64,000 nt of DNA, taken from assembly GCA_022885665.1 (NCBI GenBank), contig JAGQDJ010000044.1, forward strand, positions 588,466-652,465, read 5' to 3'. The position numbers and the translations under genes are program-made. Positions 22,960 to 34,538 of this stretch are shown in pieces. Position 1 is the first letter of the stretch. Each line of letters starts with the position of its first letter. Under the pieces are notes generated by a model, which saw only the letters and a program-made list of their open reading frames with translations, ran no database searches and was not told where the DNA came from. The stretch is from Triops longicaudatus. Taxonomy: Eukaryota > Arthropoda > Branchiopoda > Notostraca > Triopsidae.

Positions 22960-25079
22960 ACATAATGTATAATTTTCTATTTTTATATTTTATACCTTAT
23001 AAATTTTCAAATGTAAGGTTATAGTTTGTAAATTTGTTGCATACTTCAGATTATTAGTTATTTATCTATTGAGTCTTTACAATCTATTACATTTTCACGC
23101 TTCGGTAATTGCTGCTCATTTTTTCTCTTTTTAACTTTTAACGTGACCATGACCGCCATTTTTAAAAAAAAAGAAAAATGACGCACCATTTTGGAAAACA
23201 AAGAGGACCTGGTTATTTAAAAAGAGGCATCACATACTTATAATTTCAATCACTTATTTCAATATTCCGCTGAACATTTCAAGGAAAAAAAGCATTTAAA
23301 CATAAAAAGAACCAAAACCGGAACTCAAGGAGCATCATGTTAAGTATACGTAAAATAAGAGTGTGCTCAATGACCATGAATTCTTAAAGGTGGCAGGAAG
23401 CTTAGGCCACACTTAGCTACTCATGTATGACATACATTACTACACTCTCCTCCGCGCCTTGCTTATTTCCCCTTCACTTCCCCGTAATAACGAGATGATT
23501 ATGGAAACTGTAGTAGAATTACACTTAACTAAAAGACTTCGTTCTAAAGGTGCTTGAATACCGAAAATATTATGTTAGATAATTCTTTTTGAAAGGCATT
23601 GTTAGGATTACGACGCCGTTAAATTTGTCCTTGCTGTCATTCGTGACCACAGAACTATATCAGCTCTGATTTGCATACAAGGCATTGCGGTTGCAAATAC
23701 ACAAACATGGCCAATTTCAATTACAAATACATGTGTACTGTCAATTGTACAAAGGAAGCTCTATACAAGTTGCTGCAGCACTGTACAATCGAATCGAACG
23801 ACTTTCTTTATTTTGTGCAGAAGTCTTCTGCTTCTTTGTATATAAAAATCATCTATATTTGTATTGTATCAGTAAATAAACTAGCATATAAAATAGAGAG
23901 TGCATGTATAAAGTTTCAGGTTACGCTTTCGAATCGAAAAACGCGTCTCAACGGAACTCTTTCATGACCCGGAGACTGCCTAAATACAGTAGGTTGACAA
24001 AAAGAAAAATGGGGAGCAGAATAGACCAAAAGAGTACTGTACTAACGGAACTTGATTGCTACTGAGCGCTTCCTTTTTTTGTACGTAATCAAAAGCATTT
24101 ATCACTGGAGTCGCATGCGGTGCCTAAGAACGTGCAAACGTACCCGCAATGTCCCCGTGAAACCAATTGCTTCATGCTTTGTAGAGCTTGGCTTACTGGG
24201 GAGGCTTCAATACGCTCAATTGGGGACACTGCGATAGTATCAGTTCATCACGCAAATATTTCTGTCCTTGTAGGCTTCAGCACTCGTGTTACAGGCTACA
24301 CAGAAAAATGAGAATGGCTACATACAAAATTATACACGAAAGGTCTGCTTTCCGTGACAAAAAGAGGTTGTACTGTCACAGACTATGGTTGAGATAGCAG
24401 TGCCCAAACGCACGAACACGATTCATAAAAAGATATGGGGGAGATTGATGGAGAATCATTACAACTTCTTGAAGCAAACAACTTCTACAAGATGGGGAAT
24501 AGGATGACAGCATTAAGACAGACCAAACGTGAGTGATTTAGAATATTACGTAATATAAATTTGTGAAAACTTTATTTTTATTTTTCTATATTTGCCTGTT
24601 GGAAAAAATTGTGAGAAATATATTACCGTACTTTATGCACATTAAAATACATAGTAAATCATTTATAGCCCTCGAAGAGTGAAAACATACAGTCGAGTTA
24701 CCGAATAATGTTTACTTACTTCCACTACCACCATTACTTTGTTTTAGAAGGTCACCTTTGAGAGGTTGCGATGGTATTTAGAACCATTAGGAAAGCTTAT
24801 GTAGACCTATCGCCCGCAAGGAAGGCTGGGTACAAAACAAATAATATGTTTATGCTTGAAGATCTCACTATACTTTACTGTCTTAACTAATTGTAGCTCT
24901 ACGACTCGCCTTCAGCACAAACAATAATGATTAGTGCAAAGTACCACACACAAAGACACGTATCCTAAGTCTAACACTCCTCTGCCTAATGGCTCATCAT
25001 TGTCTTGAAAATCGTAGTTGCAGACTTTATCGTCAACAGGTTTCGAAAACTCATGAAGTCTATCCCGGCAATCAAAATC

Positions 25080-25838
25080 AATCAACTTGGGACACTGATT
25101 TAACTCTGGTATACTCAACTAAATTTTACGGCATTCCAGCATGGAATAACACAAGACTGTCTTCCCTAGTCCCCGTCCGTACTGTCTATCGCCAAGGCTT
25201 GTTATTAATTCCACGTGCTCTTAAGACAACCCCCACTACATGTTTAGAAGTTGAAATGGGCACCCTTTCCTTAGATCTGGCACCAACCAAAAAGTTTTTA
25301 AATTTCGCCTAAATTATTCCTTCCCTCCCACACCAAGAAGTTAAACACAAGAGATACATACCTTGTTCCAATATCGTTGGATCAAATTTCAAGATTTATC
25401 TGGAAATTCCGCACAACGTTAAAAGCTTTGAACAGATTAAAAATTTGTCAGAAATTGGTGGATCAAGAAAGGGAATGGAACATCATTAAGTCTAAAAGAC
25501 AAATATAATCCCCTCCCCTGAAGCAGTTTGCAAACTACTGCTCAACAATAAAATTATCTTTATAATTATCCAACTGCGATCGCCCGATTCCCCAACTAAA
25601 TCGTATCTTTTTAAAATCAAAAAAGGAGAAAATCCTTTCTGTAATCGCAAAAAACGCCCCAGACAGGAATTAGGCCACCTTTTTTACATTTGTGAAAAAT
25701 TTAACAAAGAGAGACTAATATTGACCTGCTCCCTAGCTAAATACAAAGTGCACTTCAATAGATTAGAAATTGTAACAAATGTTAAACCTTTTCCCGCTCT
25801 AAGCAAATTCGCTGTTAAAATTAAACTAAGGCTAAAAT
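25080..25838 (+). mobile_element. Decayed non-LTR retrotransposon (LINE) C-terminal fragment
   Basis: Two coding-like blocks survive. The first ends at 25312 and reads GIPAWNNTRLSSLVPVRTVY then RQGLLLIPRALKTTPTTCLE, resembling the segment after the reverse-transcriptase domain of LINE ORF2. The second, at about 25633-25838, reads PFCNRKKRPRQELGHLFYIC then EKFNKERLI, matching the C-terminal zinc-knuckle pattern (C..C..GH....C) of LINE ORF2 proteins. In-frame stops and a frame change separate the blocks, so this is a dead relic. The reverse-transcriptase core and endonuclease are absent. Confidence 0.55.
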
Positions 25839-27548
25839 AAAAATGTCACTCATCTTGAAAAATTACCAGCAACAATCGCCCCCGAAACCTCACCATGTAA
25901 CCATGTACATTACACCCCATAACGGCTTCTGAAGGCCAAATGTGATTTAATGGAATTCAACCTTGTTAAAATTTCCACCCAATTCAACATGTGCCATTGT
26001 ACGGCACTGAGCTCAGTTCACGCCGGTGATTCAAATTAAAAAGTCGTAGTTGCAATGTACCACCAAACGTAAAAAAAAATTACAGTTTCAGAAATGTCTT
26101 TTATCATTGCGTTTATTCCCATTAGTAATTTCGTTAAGCCAAAAGACAAAAGGCTTGAATCACTATAAATCGAGCTATTTTAAGACACTTCTGAACTATT
26201 AGTATTAGGAGTGCAGGAGGGCAAGCGCACGCTGAAAGTTGTGAATTCGTTGGATTGATTTCACTTTCAATGAGAAAAATTAACCTTATGAACTTTAATT
26301 AGGACTTTAATAATCTGCCAAGTAGTTCTACATGATTAGCTCCTTTCCGAATGACAATATACGTGTTGTTTGTAATGTAATTATACCGAAAAGAAAGAGG
26401 TAATGGAAAACCCCGTAGCTCCTGAATAACGATCGTCTTCGTGAGCTAATGTATATTGCATATAATGCATACTATACTTTTTCATACGAGAGATGGGATC
26501 GGGTTGGAGACCTGCACTTCCCTGGCAAGTTGTATGCTAGCCATAGCTCTGACATCATCCCTTATGAGAGCTGTAACATAAGTGTTGAGTATATGTAAAT
26601 ACAGCTTTAAGTTCGCTGAACTCGTAACATGGACATATTCACTCACACTCCTGTTAAAAATACGAGGTTTCACGCACTGTATGCACAAGCCATGTTTTGG
26701 GTACAATGCAACAAGAATAATTGTCTTATTGATCCCTGGGCGGTGGCAAGCGACACAATTACACACACTCTCATGTCCCACATAATAGTCGAGCTATACT
26801 AAAAGAACCATAGATACAACAAACTAACCTTATTAACCGATGTCTGTAGGGCTTTACATATCCCGATTCGGCAGATCAAGCTGTTGTGCCTTTATAAGCA
26901 CACAGTAGTCGTGGGAAAAATACTGAAAAAGGAGAAGGCCGTATGTTAATTACACGGCACTTAATTACAACGGAAGATCGTATAGCCCCAAACTCGAGAA
27001 TACAATTTCGCAAGAACGACTTGACTGTGCCAAACTCCCATTTGACACGCAAGTTCCGTGTCTTTAGAAGCGGACCTCTTTCTGATCTCGTCCGCTTTCT
27101 GTTGACTTATATACCAGCAACCCATTACATCGTGATATAGGGATTTTTATTGTACAGCTGTGGACAAATCGGAACTTTGTCTCTACAACGAAATTGCTCG
27201 TAATGCTTTTGATAAACAGTTTTTTGTGATCTCTTGCTTCTTCAAATGTGGTATCTTGTTCCTATCAGTAAACATTCCATTACAACATACGCAAATGGTA
27301 CGCTTTGCTTTGTGTGATTGGGGGCAACTTAGCTTATTTGCAAGCTTGGCTTACTTGGGACAAGTGATCTCGTATCGTTGTATTCCATTTTATTTTCATT
27401 TCAAATGGTTTATGTTTACTGAGCATAGCTAGAACCAACCGTCGTTCGGACCCTTGTTTCGGGCGGCTTTCCCTAGATTTTATGCCAGCTCCTGTCTGCG
27501 TCTTCGGGAGGGCAACAGGCACATCATTAATTCTCCCCAATAAACAAA

Positions 27549-27633
27549 ATGACAGACCTATCTCGAACGCCTCGTGGCTTGCCAGCCAAGCCGCAAAAGA
27601 ACTTAAAGCTCAAATGGTTAAAAGACGCGTTAG
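27549..27633 (+). other. Possible orphan first coding exon
   Basis: An ATG in reasonable context (ACAAAATGA) opens a 28-codon basic segment containing SRTPRGLPAKPQKNLKLKWL and ending at a good donor (GTGAGT). I found no in-phase downstream exon with recognisable homology before the PAK gene, so this may be chance or the start of an unrecognised small gene. Confidence 0.2.
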
Positions 27634-29444
27634 GTGAGTCAAAATTTTATTGATCTCGTTGCCACGTGAGACGCAACTATTGATCTGCAAAGGCTGCAGA
27701 CAGCACCTCCAAGGGGAGCTCAAAACCTCATCCACCCCATTTACCAGCCCTCCATACCCGCCAACCCCTCTTCTTTCCTTCCGCTATTCTTAACTGCTTT
27801 CCATGACGCTTTCTTGTAATACGACAAGGTTATGTCAGGCTATGGGTATCCCTCTAAAATCTACACACAGCAAAAGCTTATCTGACGGGGTGTTTTAAAT
27901 GACGAACGAAAAAAAGAACCGCAAATCAACTAAGCTGAATCTAAACAACCGCGAATTCTGTTAGTAAACTCGCGTGCTTACTTAACTGTATCTGCGGGTG
28001 CGTTACCCTTATTTTTCTCACATTTTGCAAGCATAAATGATCAACAAGATTTAAATTGTCCCGGGGCAACTAGTGGTTCCAAAAGCTTTGAGCAACAAAA
28101 CAAAGCGGTTCCGACAATGATTTAAACCTCACACAAGCTTTTCCCGGCAGAAGGCGAATGCCTCTTGGATATCCGTTAAATCGAGGGCTGGTTTGCAATT
28201 GGAGATAGGACTCCTTAAGTAATTTAACCGGACTGGCCATCCAGCTGCGTAAGGTAACGCTACAAGAGGGCGGGAAATATATAGTACCCTTATATTTCCG
28301 GACGTGAGCACGGACAAAAAAGCGAGACTGCTCGTAATTTTTTATGAAAGGCTGAAAAGAGGAAAGGGTTAGTAGTTAATGGCTTCTCGTTGTGCAGAGA
28401 GTAAGTCTATACTCGTACGAAGAAAGCTGTCGGCAGTCAACTAGCCCTCTCCCATGTGTTTAGCAAGTCCCGCAGTTCGTTTTTCGTAGCTTTCAGCAAG
28501 GGGTAGTCAGATAGCTTGGAAACTCCAGAACTGAGAAAGAGCTGCACATGACTCCGTAAACAAGTTTTTCACCCGGGACTTAAAATGGCCCCAGTCGACT
28601 ATACCGTCTTTCTCTGTAGCCTATTCGACTGAATCTCATTCCATTGTCTTCCTGGCTGCTCAAGCTTGAGCACACATACATAGAAAAATTGTGCAAAGGA
28701 AATGTGTAAAATTCAGCTGAGCATGAAAGACTAGCTGTCACATCCTTACCTCACGCAGTTAGCGGATCCGGTTATGGTTTATTGTAATCGTCAATTATTC
28801 CCCAAGTAAAAGCCGTTGAAACACATAACCACCTCGTGCACACAAACTAATTACTTTTACACTGAAGGCAAAAGAAGCACAAAGCTTGTTACTGTACTAG
28901 TTCGCCAGATGCTTCACATGATAATAACCTTTGCACTCTCGTTTTTTTTCGCACTTTTACTCATCACCCACATCTGCACCCAGCGGCAGAAGCCCGGGAA
29001 AGAAATGAGCTCCCCATTGCTCGATACAGACTTGTTATGTTGGTTATGTTTATGACGAGTTGTGTCGGTGTGCCTATCTAACAAGGCAAAAGCCGTTTCC
29101 CATTCCTTCACACCACACTCAACGAGTAATCCTGTGTGTGCACTTACACCATTTGGCCTTCTCGTTAACACTCGAATTAAGTCATCAACTACGTGTGATA
29201 ACTTGTTTTGCAACTGTCACACCAATTCATAATAATAACAACGTAACGTGCTAGCCCAGTGAGTTCTCCATACACGTGGAGTTGGCAAGTTTAACTAGGC
29301 CCGTCTGCTAGACTACCGTCTACAACGGAAAACGTGGGAGCCCAGCAGTTCCTTTTCGCTCGAGGGTTACCTCCTGACTGTAAACGCCCCCCTCGAAAAC
29401 GCGCGCGTGCTTACGTCGCAGTTGGTAATCCTTGGAGGTAGAGG

Positions 29445-29622
29445 TATAAAAAGGAAATTTTTCAGTCCTAACGCATGCCAGGACCCGGTACCCTTTTCAT
29501 CGAACATGCAACTAACAAAGCCATGCTAATCGAAGCCCCCATTGGAAACACAGAGCAGTTGGCCTTTTGCTCCCCCTCTCGTATGGTCTCTTTCTTCAAA
29601 CAGAATACAGACTCGGGTTAAG
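29445..29622 (+). other. Candidate TATA-driven 49-codon ORF
   Basis: TATAAAAAGG at 29445 is followed by TTCAGTCC near 29462 (resembles the arthropod initiator TCAGTY) and an ATG at 29475 opening a 49-codon frame that ends at about 29622. The TATA-to-initiator distance (about 19 bp) is shorter than usual. The peptide is not recognised. Weak evidence only. Confidence 0.18.
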
Positions 29623-30929
29623 CTGCAGAATTTGAAACATCTGGCCATCCCTTAGTAATCCGGATGTGTTGTTAGGGTATACCACATACTTCCGCTGCTG
29701 CCATATTCGTCGTCACTTATCACACAGTAACAGACACTTCTAGGGCTTGCTATAGTTCGTAATTAAAAAACGAAGTCTACAAAAATTCACTGTTAGCTTA
29801 TACTGTACTAGTAATTAATACTCTCCTTGTTCGCTTAGTAGTGTCGGGGTCCTAACGTGCTATGAAACACTCAAAGGGTTTCAGCTTCACGACTTCAAAT
29901 TCGTAATGAGGGGTGTTTCGGCTTTGTATTTATTTTCACTCACACAGATTTAACGCCATGGAACAGGACCAAAGGAGAGGCCTCCGCTTGAGAGAGTAGG
30001 GCCACTTTACCTTCATGATAAACGATCTCAAAAGTGGAGACAGGCATATTCGACATTCTTGCATTTTTTGTCGCTCCTGCTGCCTCATAAACACATCCCT
30101 GTGCTCTCATGATTTTGCATTAAACGTTGCATGATCGCTGTAACATACATGTCCTGGAGAGCTGTAAGCGGGCACACGTAACTCCTTGACCTGACCATTT
30201 AACAGATAACACGGACCTGAGACGATCCAGGTCATTAATTTGTGCGTTTATTGCTAGAACGATACAGGCCATTAATTTATTCCGTGTTAGTCAATGTATG
30301 CGCTCTGAACCTAGAAAAGTTTTTTTTTTTTTAAACTGTACAAAACTGTATTGGATTCTTTGGAAAGGAAAGCAGCTGTCCTTAACATTTTTGTGTACAA
30401 GAGCAGTCATGTATGACAACATATCTTTTGTCAGACGGGACAACGAATAAGCATAAAATGGTCAAGAAACCGCTTTGAAGAAGTCATCCTTCGTTTTACA
30501 CGCTCCTTCACAAGATACGTTTTCCATGGACAAAAACGAAATCCAAGTCTACCTTCACCTAAGTAGATTTTTGACTTACCTGCCGAATGAATCCTAAGTA
30601 ACACATAAAAGGCTTTTTTTTCATATAGCTGCGTCCACGCACAACGTACACCGTGGAATGATCAATAATATGCTTTCTTGTCAAACGTTTACGTCAAATA
30701 GTCTCACAGGCACACAAAATGGACGGGGTTATATGTTCTTGATATATCCACATTTTCTTATAATGCATTGGTAAACGCAAAGGTTACCTTACAAAATGCT
30801 TCACCAACAATTAACGGCTTCCGCTATTCACAGTGACACATAGTTCAGAGAGGCTTTCCTTAGGCACATGTGGTACGGCATAGATTATCTGAAAGTAAAT
30901 CCGGCATTTTTTCTTTAGCCAATCCTTCG

Positions 30930-33900
30930 TTAAGTAGGTCCTTGGCGAAATGACCGCATTAGCGGAATCAATAATGAAGGGGGTCCGGCTTGTCTTATGA
31001 ACGGATGGTGAAGCAACTCGTACGCTGTTGCTCGCTGTGCTGGATCTCGCACAAGCATTCGCTCCAGAAAGCCCTGTAACCGAGCTGACACTTTCTGGGC
31101 ATTTTTAAGTTTGGGGGGAGGCATGTCCCGAATTCGTCTCATTGCTTGCAAGGGCGGCTCATTGAAAAACGGTGGCTCACCGTCAACCATTTCAATAACC
31201 ATGATACCCAAAGACCAGATGTCTACTTCGGGACCGTAAGGAAGGCGCGAGATGACTTCCGGCGACATCCAGTAGGGTGTTCCGACCAGGGATTTTCGCT
31301 TGGGTAACTCTTGCGATACTTGTGCGCAGAAACCAAAATCGGACAACTTGACCTAAGAACAGGATTCGTGCGTTAGTTTTTCATATATTGTTTACTGAGA
31401 ATTTGGTTCTTTTTTTTTGCGTCCAAATTCAGGAAATAAATATTACTCTTCCATCTGCCGCCAGAAGAATAGAATCGCTTTTAATATCTCGATGAATAAC
31501 CCCTTGAGAATGAAGATACGCCAAGGCTTTCAGGCACTGCAAGCAAACCGTGGCAATCTGGTCTTCGTCCATACGGGCATGGGTTACGATATCTGTCAAG
31601 GCTCCTCCTTCCAAAAATTCCATAACAACCCACAACTCGTCCCCAACCAAAAAGCTGTCGTGCATCTCCACAATGTTTGGATGGTGGTAATCTCGCATAA
31701 TAACAACCTAATACAAAGAAGTACTAATTTTAATTCCAGTCTAGAAAATGAAGACACCGAAGCTTACCTCATTGAACAATAACTCTCTTCGTTGCTGACG
31801 ACGCAAGTCCATTTTCTTAACAGCTACTTGGCGATTCGTCCCAATTTCCGTAGCAATACACACCACGCCTGTCGATCCTTCGCCAATCTTCACAAAATTC
31901 TCCAAATTACTGCGAGGGTCGCCTGGACTAACTACCATTTGTAACGCAGCTCGGAACTGAAATTTAAAAAAGATTACGTAAGCCACACGGCTATAACAAG
32001 GCAGGATGAGTTATACTTGTTCATGCGTAAGTCGTTGTTGCTCTTGTTGATGTTGCTTGCTGCTATTATTATTTCCATGGGTGTTGTTACTATTCGGTGG
32101 TGCACTGTTAGGTGGAGCGGAGGCTGAACTAGGTCCGGAACCGAAACCTGAGCTAGCGGCTGACGTGATACTGACAGAGCTGGAGAGTTTGCCAATCGAG
32201 TTTTGGTTTTGATCAGGTGAAGGCTGTGACTGTTGATGTGAAGAATGATGTTGCGGTGGTTGTGGCTGTTGTTGTGTCTGTTGTTGTGGCGGGATAGGAG
32301 GTCTGGTTGCAGTTGGGGGTACGTTGTTCACCATATGGCTCTGGTAAGTAGGCTTTGGCGGCAAAGGACCTGGTGAACCATCAAACTAGAATACAGAACA
32401 CAATTTTTTATTATTATTTGCAACATAACTTACTGTCACTCAAAACAATTGGCTTAATTTTATTAATACCTTGCTGGCATTGTCGTATGAATTCTCCATT
32501 GGTGTATGCGGGGGACGTTGATGCTGCTGTGAAGCTTGGTGATGAGCAGGGAAATTCTGATACGGCGCATGCGCATGAGGGTGTGTCGATTTAAAAGTCG
32601 GTTGCTGCTGTGGTGCTGGCTGCAACTGATGTGGGGGAGGTTGATGCTGATGCGACGCGGGTTGAAGCTGATGTGGCGGAGGCTGCGGCGTGGTCGGTGT
32701 TCTCGGCAAAGGAGAGTGAGAAGACGATGAAGAATACGTCGAAGCTGGGGGTGGGACCAGATGAGGGGTATGTCCATGTCCATGGGAGGTATGTTCACCC
32801 ATATAAGGAGGTTGGTAGTTCTGCATTATCAAAAGTACATAATTAAACTATTGTTCAAACATGTCACAGTTGCATCAGCGAAACATCTTAAATACGCAAA
32901 CAATATCCGTGCACATTACTGTTATTCCTATAAATTACTTTGAAAAGTAAAAATTCGCAAAATCGAGCTATGGTGACACTTTAAAAAAAAGCCACACAAA
33001 AGGGGAAAAAAAACTATGAAAAATGAAATATTGTATAAAATAGAGCTCGAGTTTTATTAACCCCTATTTTGAAGACCTCCGATTAAGAAAACTATCTCAG
33101 TAGAAATTTTCCTTCGTTAAGACTGAAATTGACGAATTTACTCATGCATAGTATTAAGTTTTCCCACAGTAATCTCAGGGGTATAATTACAGTATAAAAC
33201 TTCAGTTTTTTTCCCTACTGTTGTTACGCTTTAAAGTTTTCTCAGATAATCCTAATGCACTAAACAAGTGCACCTGATTCTTTCAACTATCCTCCTATTC
33301 AGTTCAGTTGGCAAAAATCGAGGTTCTACTGTAATACCGTAGAAATGTGAGAATTCTGATTTTCCCCACAAAAAGGGAGGGGGAAAATCGATTTTAAAAT
33401 GCAAACATTTCCAAAGATTTTACAGATTGTGACAGACACTAATTACGCTACGTTTTCTTAATACAAAAATCCGTAAAATGAGGTACCCGTATTATCTAAA
33501 CAGTTATACATAATTACAGCTTCAACTCCCAGATGTAATACCTGTCCACGAATGGGGTTGCCGTTAAGTAGGGTGTTGTTATGGTGTGGCTGATTATGCT
33601 GATTATGGGGATGCATATGCGGATGCGCTTGTGCTGGCGAAGCCACCGTATTTATGTTTAGGTTACTCGTGTTTCCCCCAGGTAGCTGTGTCTGGGGTTG
33701 CAGCTTCATGATATGCGCAGTCATCTGAGGTCCTGGAAGGCTTGCTGACGAGACGTTGGCTATTATATGCGAAGGATGAGCGTGATCGCCATGGAAGTTC
33801 ACGTTATTCGAATTATTATTAATATTGGCATTGTTATTTAGATTCCTAAGCCCTCGCGGTTGTGACTCTTCAACCCGTTGCTCAGGCATGACATTACTGC

Positions 33901-34538
33901 CGTTGTTATAAGGACCATAACCTGGGTTGGGTCCAGAGCCAGTATGATAAATCTGATGCTCGTGTACCGATGGGTGTCCTGCATGAGGTGGCGCGTATGG
34001 TGGCATATGGTGACCACCAGGATGTTGCGGTGGCTGTCCATCACCTTCAACTCCTTCAGGTAAGGTGCCCATGGGTTTGTAGTCTCGACGCATTCGTGGG
34101 GGACTCGATGATCGCAACGAATTCGATCTTACCACACTCGATGAACGGGGTAAACCTGGTCCTCCACTCCCAGTTCCATTGACCATAAAGTTTGACTGGG
34201 GCGTTTTACCTTCTCCTCGCACGATTGTCTAAAAAAATGACACAAAACGTAAGGACTGGCTGTTTCTCGAGCGTAAACGCGGATAGTCAACTTACTCCTA
34301 CCTTGATGTCAAGGATTTCGGTCGGGGTTATCTCTGATGGATCTACCAACGGGGCGGGACGATGCGGCGAACCGACCACCTTTCCATTAAGCGCATTAGC
34401 TGCCGGGTTTACAATGCCCGCCCACTGAGGGGGCAATCCTACGTAACGGCCTTCGCGCTTATCAAAGCCAGTATGTACACGGTGCTCGAAATTGGTTGGC
34501 ATAGAAATTGCCGGCTTCTTCTTCTTCTTAGTAAACAT
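30930..34538 (-). CDS. PAK4/mbt: Group II p21-activated kinase (PAK4 / Mushroom bodies tiny type), 7 exons
   Basis: Exons: 34538-34302, 34228-33542, 32820-32470, 32385-32017, 31956-31768, 31707-31447 and 31352-30930, giving 838 residues. The CRIB motif near residues 11-30 (ISMPTNFEHRVHTGFD) binds Cdc42/Rac and is followed by YVGLPPQW and LVDPSEITPTEILDIK, diagnostic of group II PAKs. A very long linker (about 85-545), rich in Pro, His, Gln, Asn and Ser, follows; human PAK4 is 591 residues. The kinase domain starts near 550 and has every key motif: GEGSTGVV, VAVKKMD, HRDIKSDSILL, LSDFGFCAQ, GTPYWMSPEVI, DIWSLGIMVIEM. The intact motifs imply an active Ser/Thr kinase acting on the cytoskeleton and adhesion. 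Gln/His repeats in the linker are encoded mainly by CAR and CAY runs. Confidence 0.95.

Larger units (their letters stand above)
18707..30929. other. Gene-poor 12-kb region between DAAM and PAK
   Basis: No conserved multi-exon gene found on either strand. The part nearest 18.7-19.5 kb probably carries DAAM 5' UTR exons and promoter. Specific items inside are listed separately: an AT-rich palindrome, a LINE remnant, a possible orphan first exon and a TATA-associated short ORF. All other open frames are short, isolated and without recognisable domains. Confidence 0.55.

Noticed and set aside
32463..32846. Several overlapping frames of 60-111 codons on both strands
   Set aside because: Shadows of the low-complexity Pro/His/Gln exon of the PAK gene.
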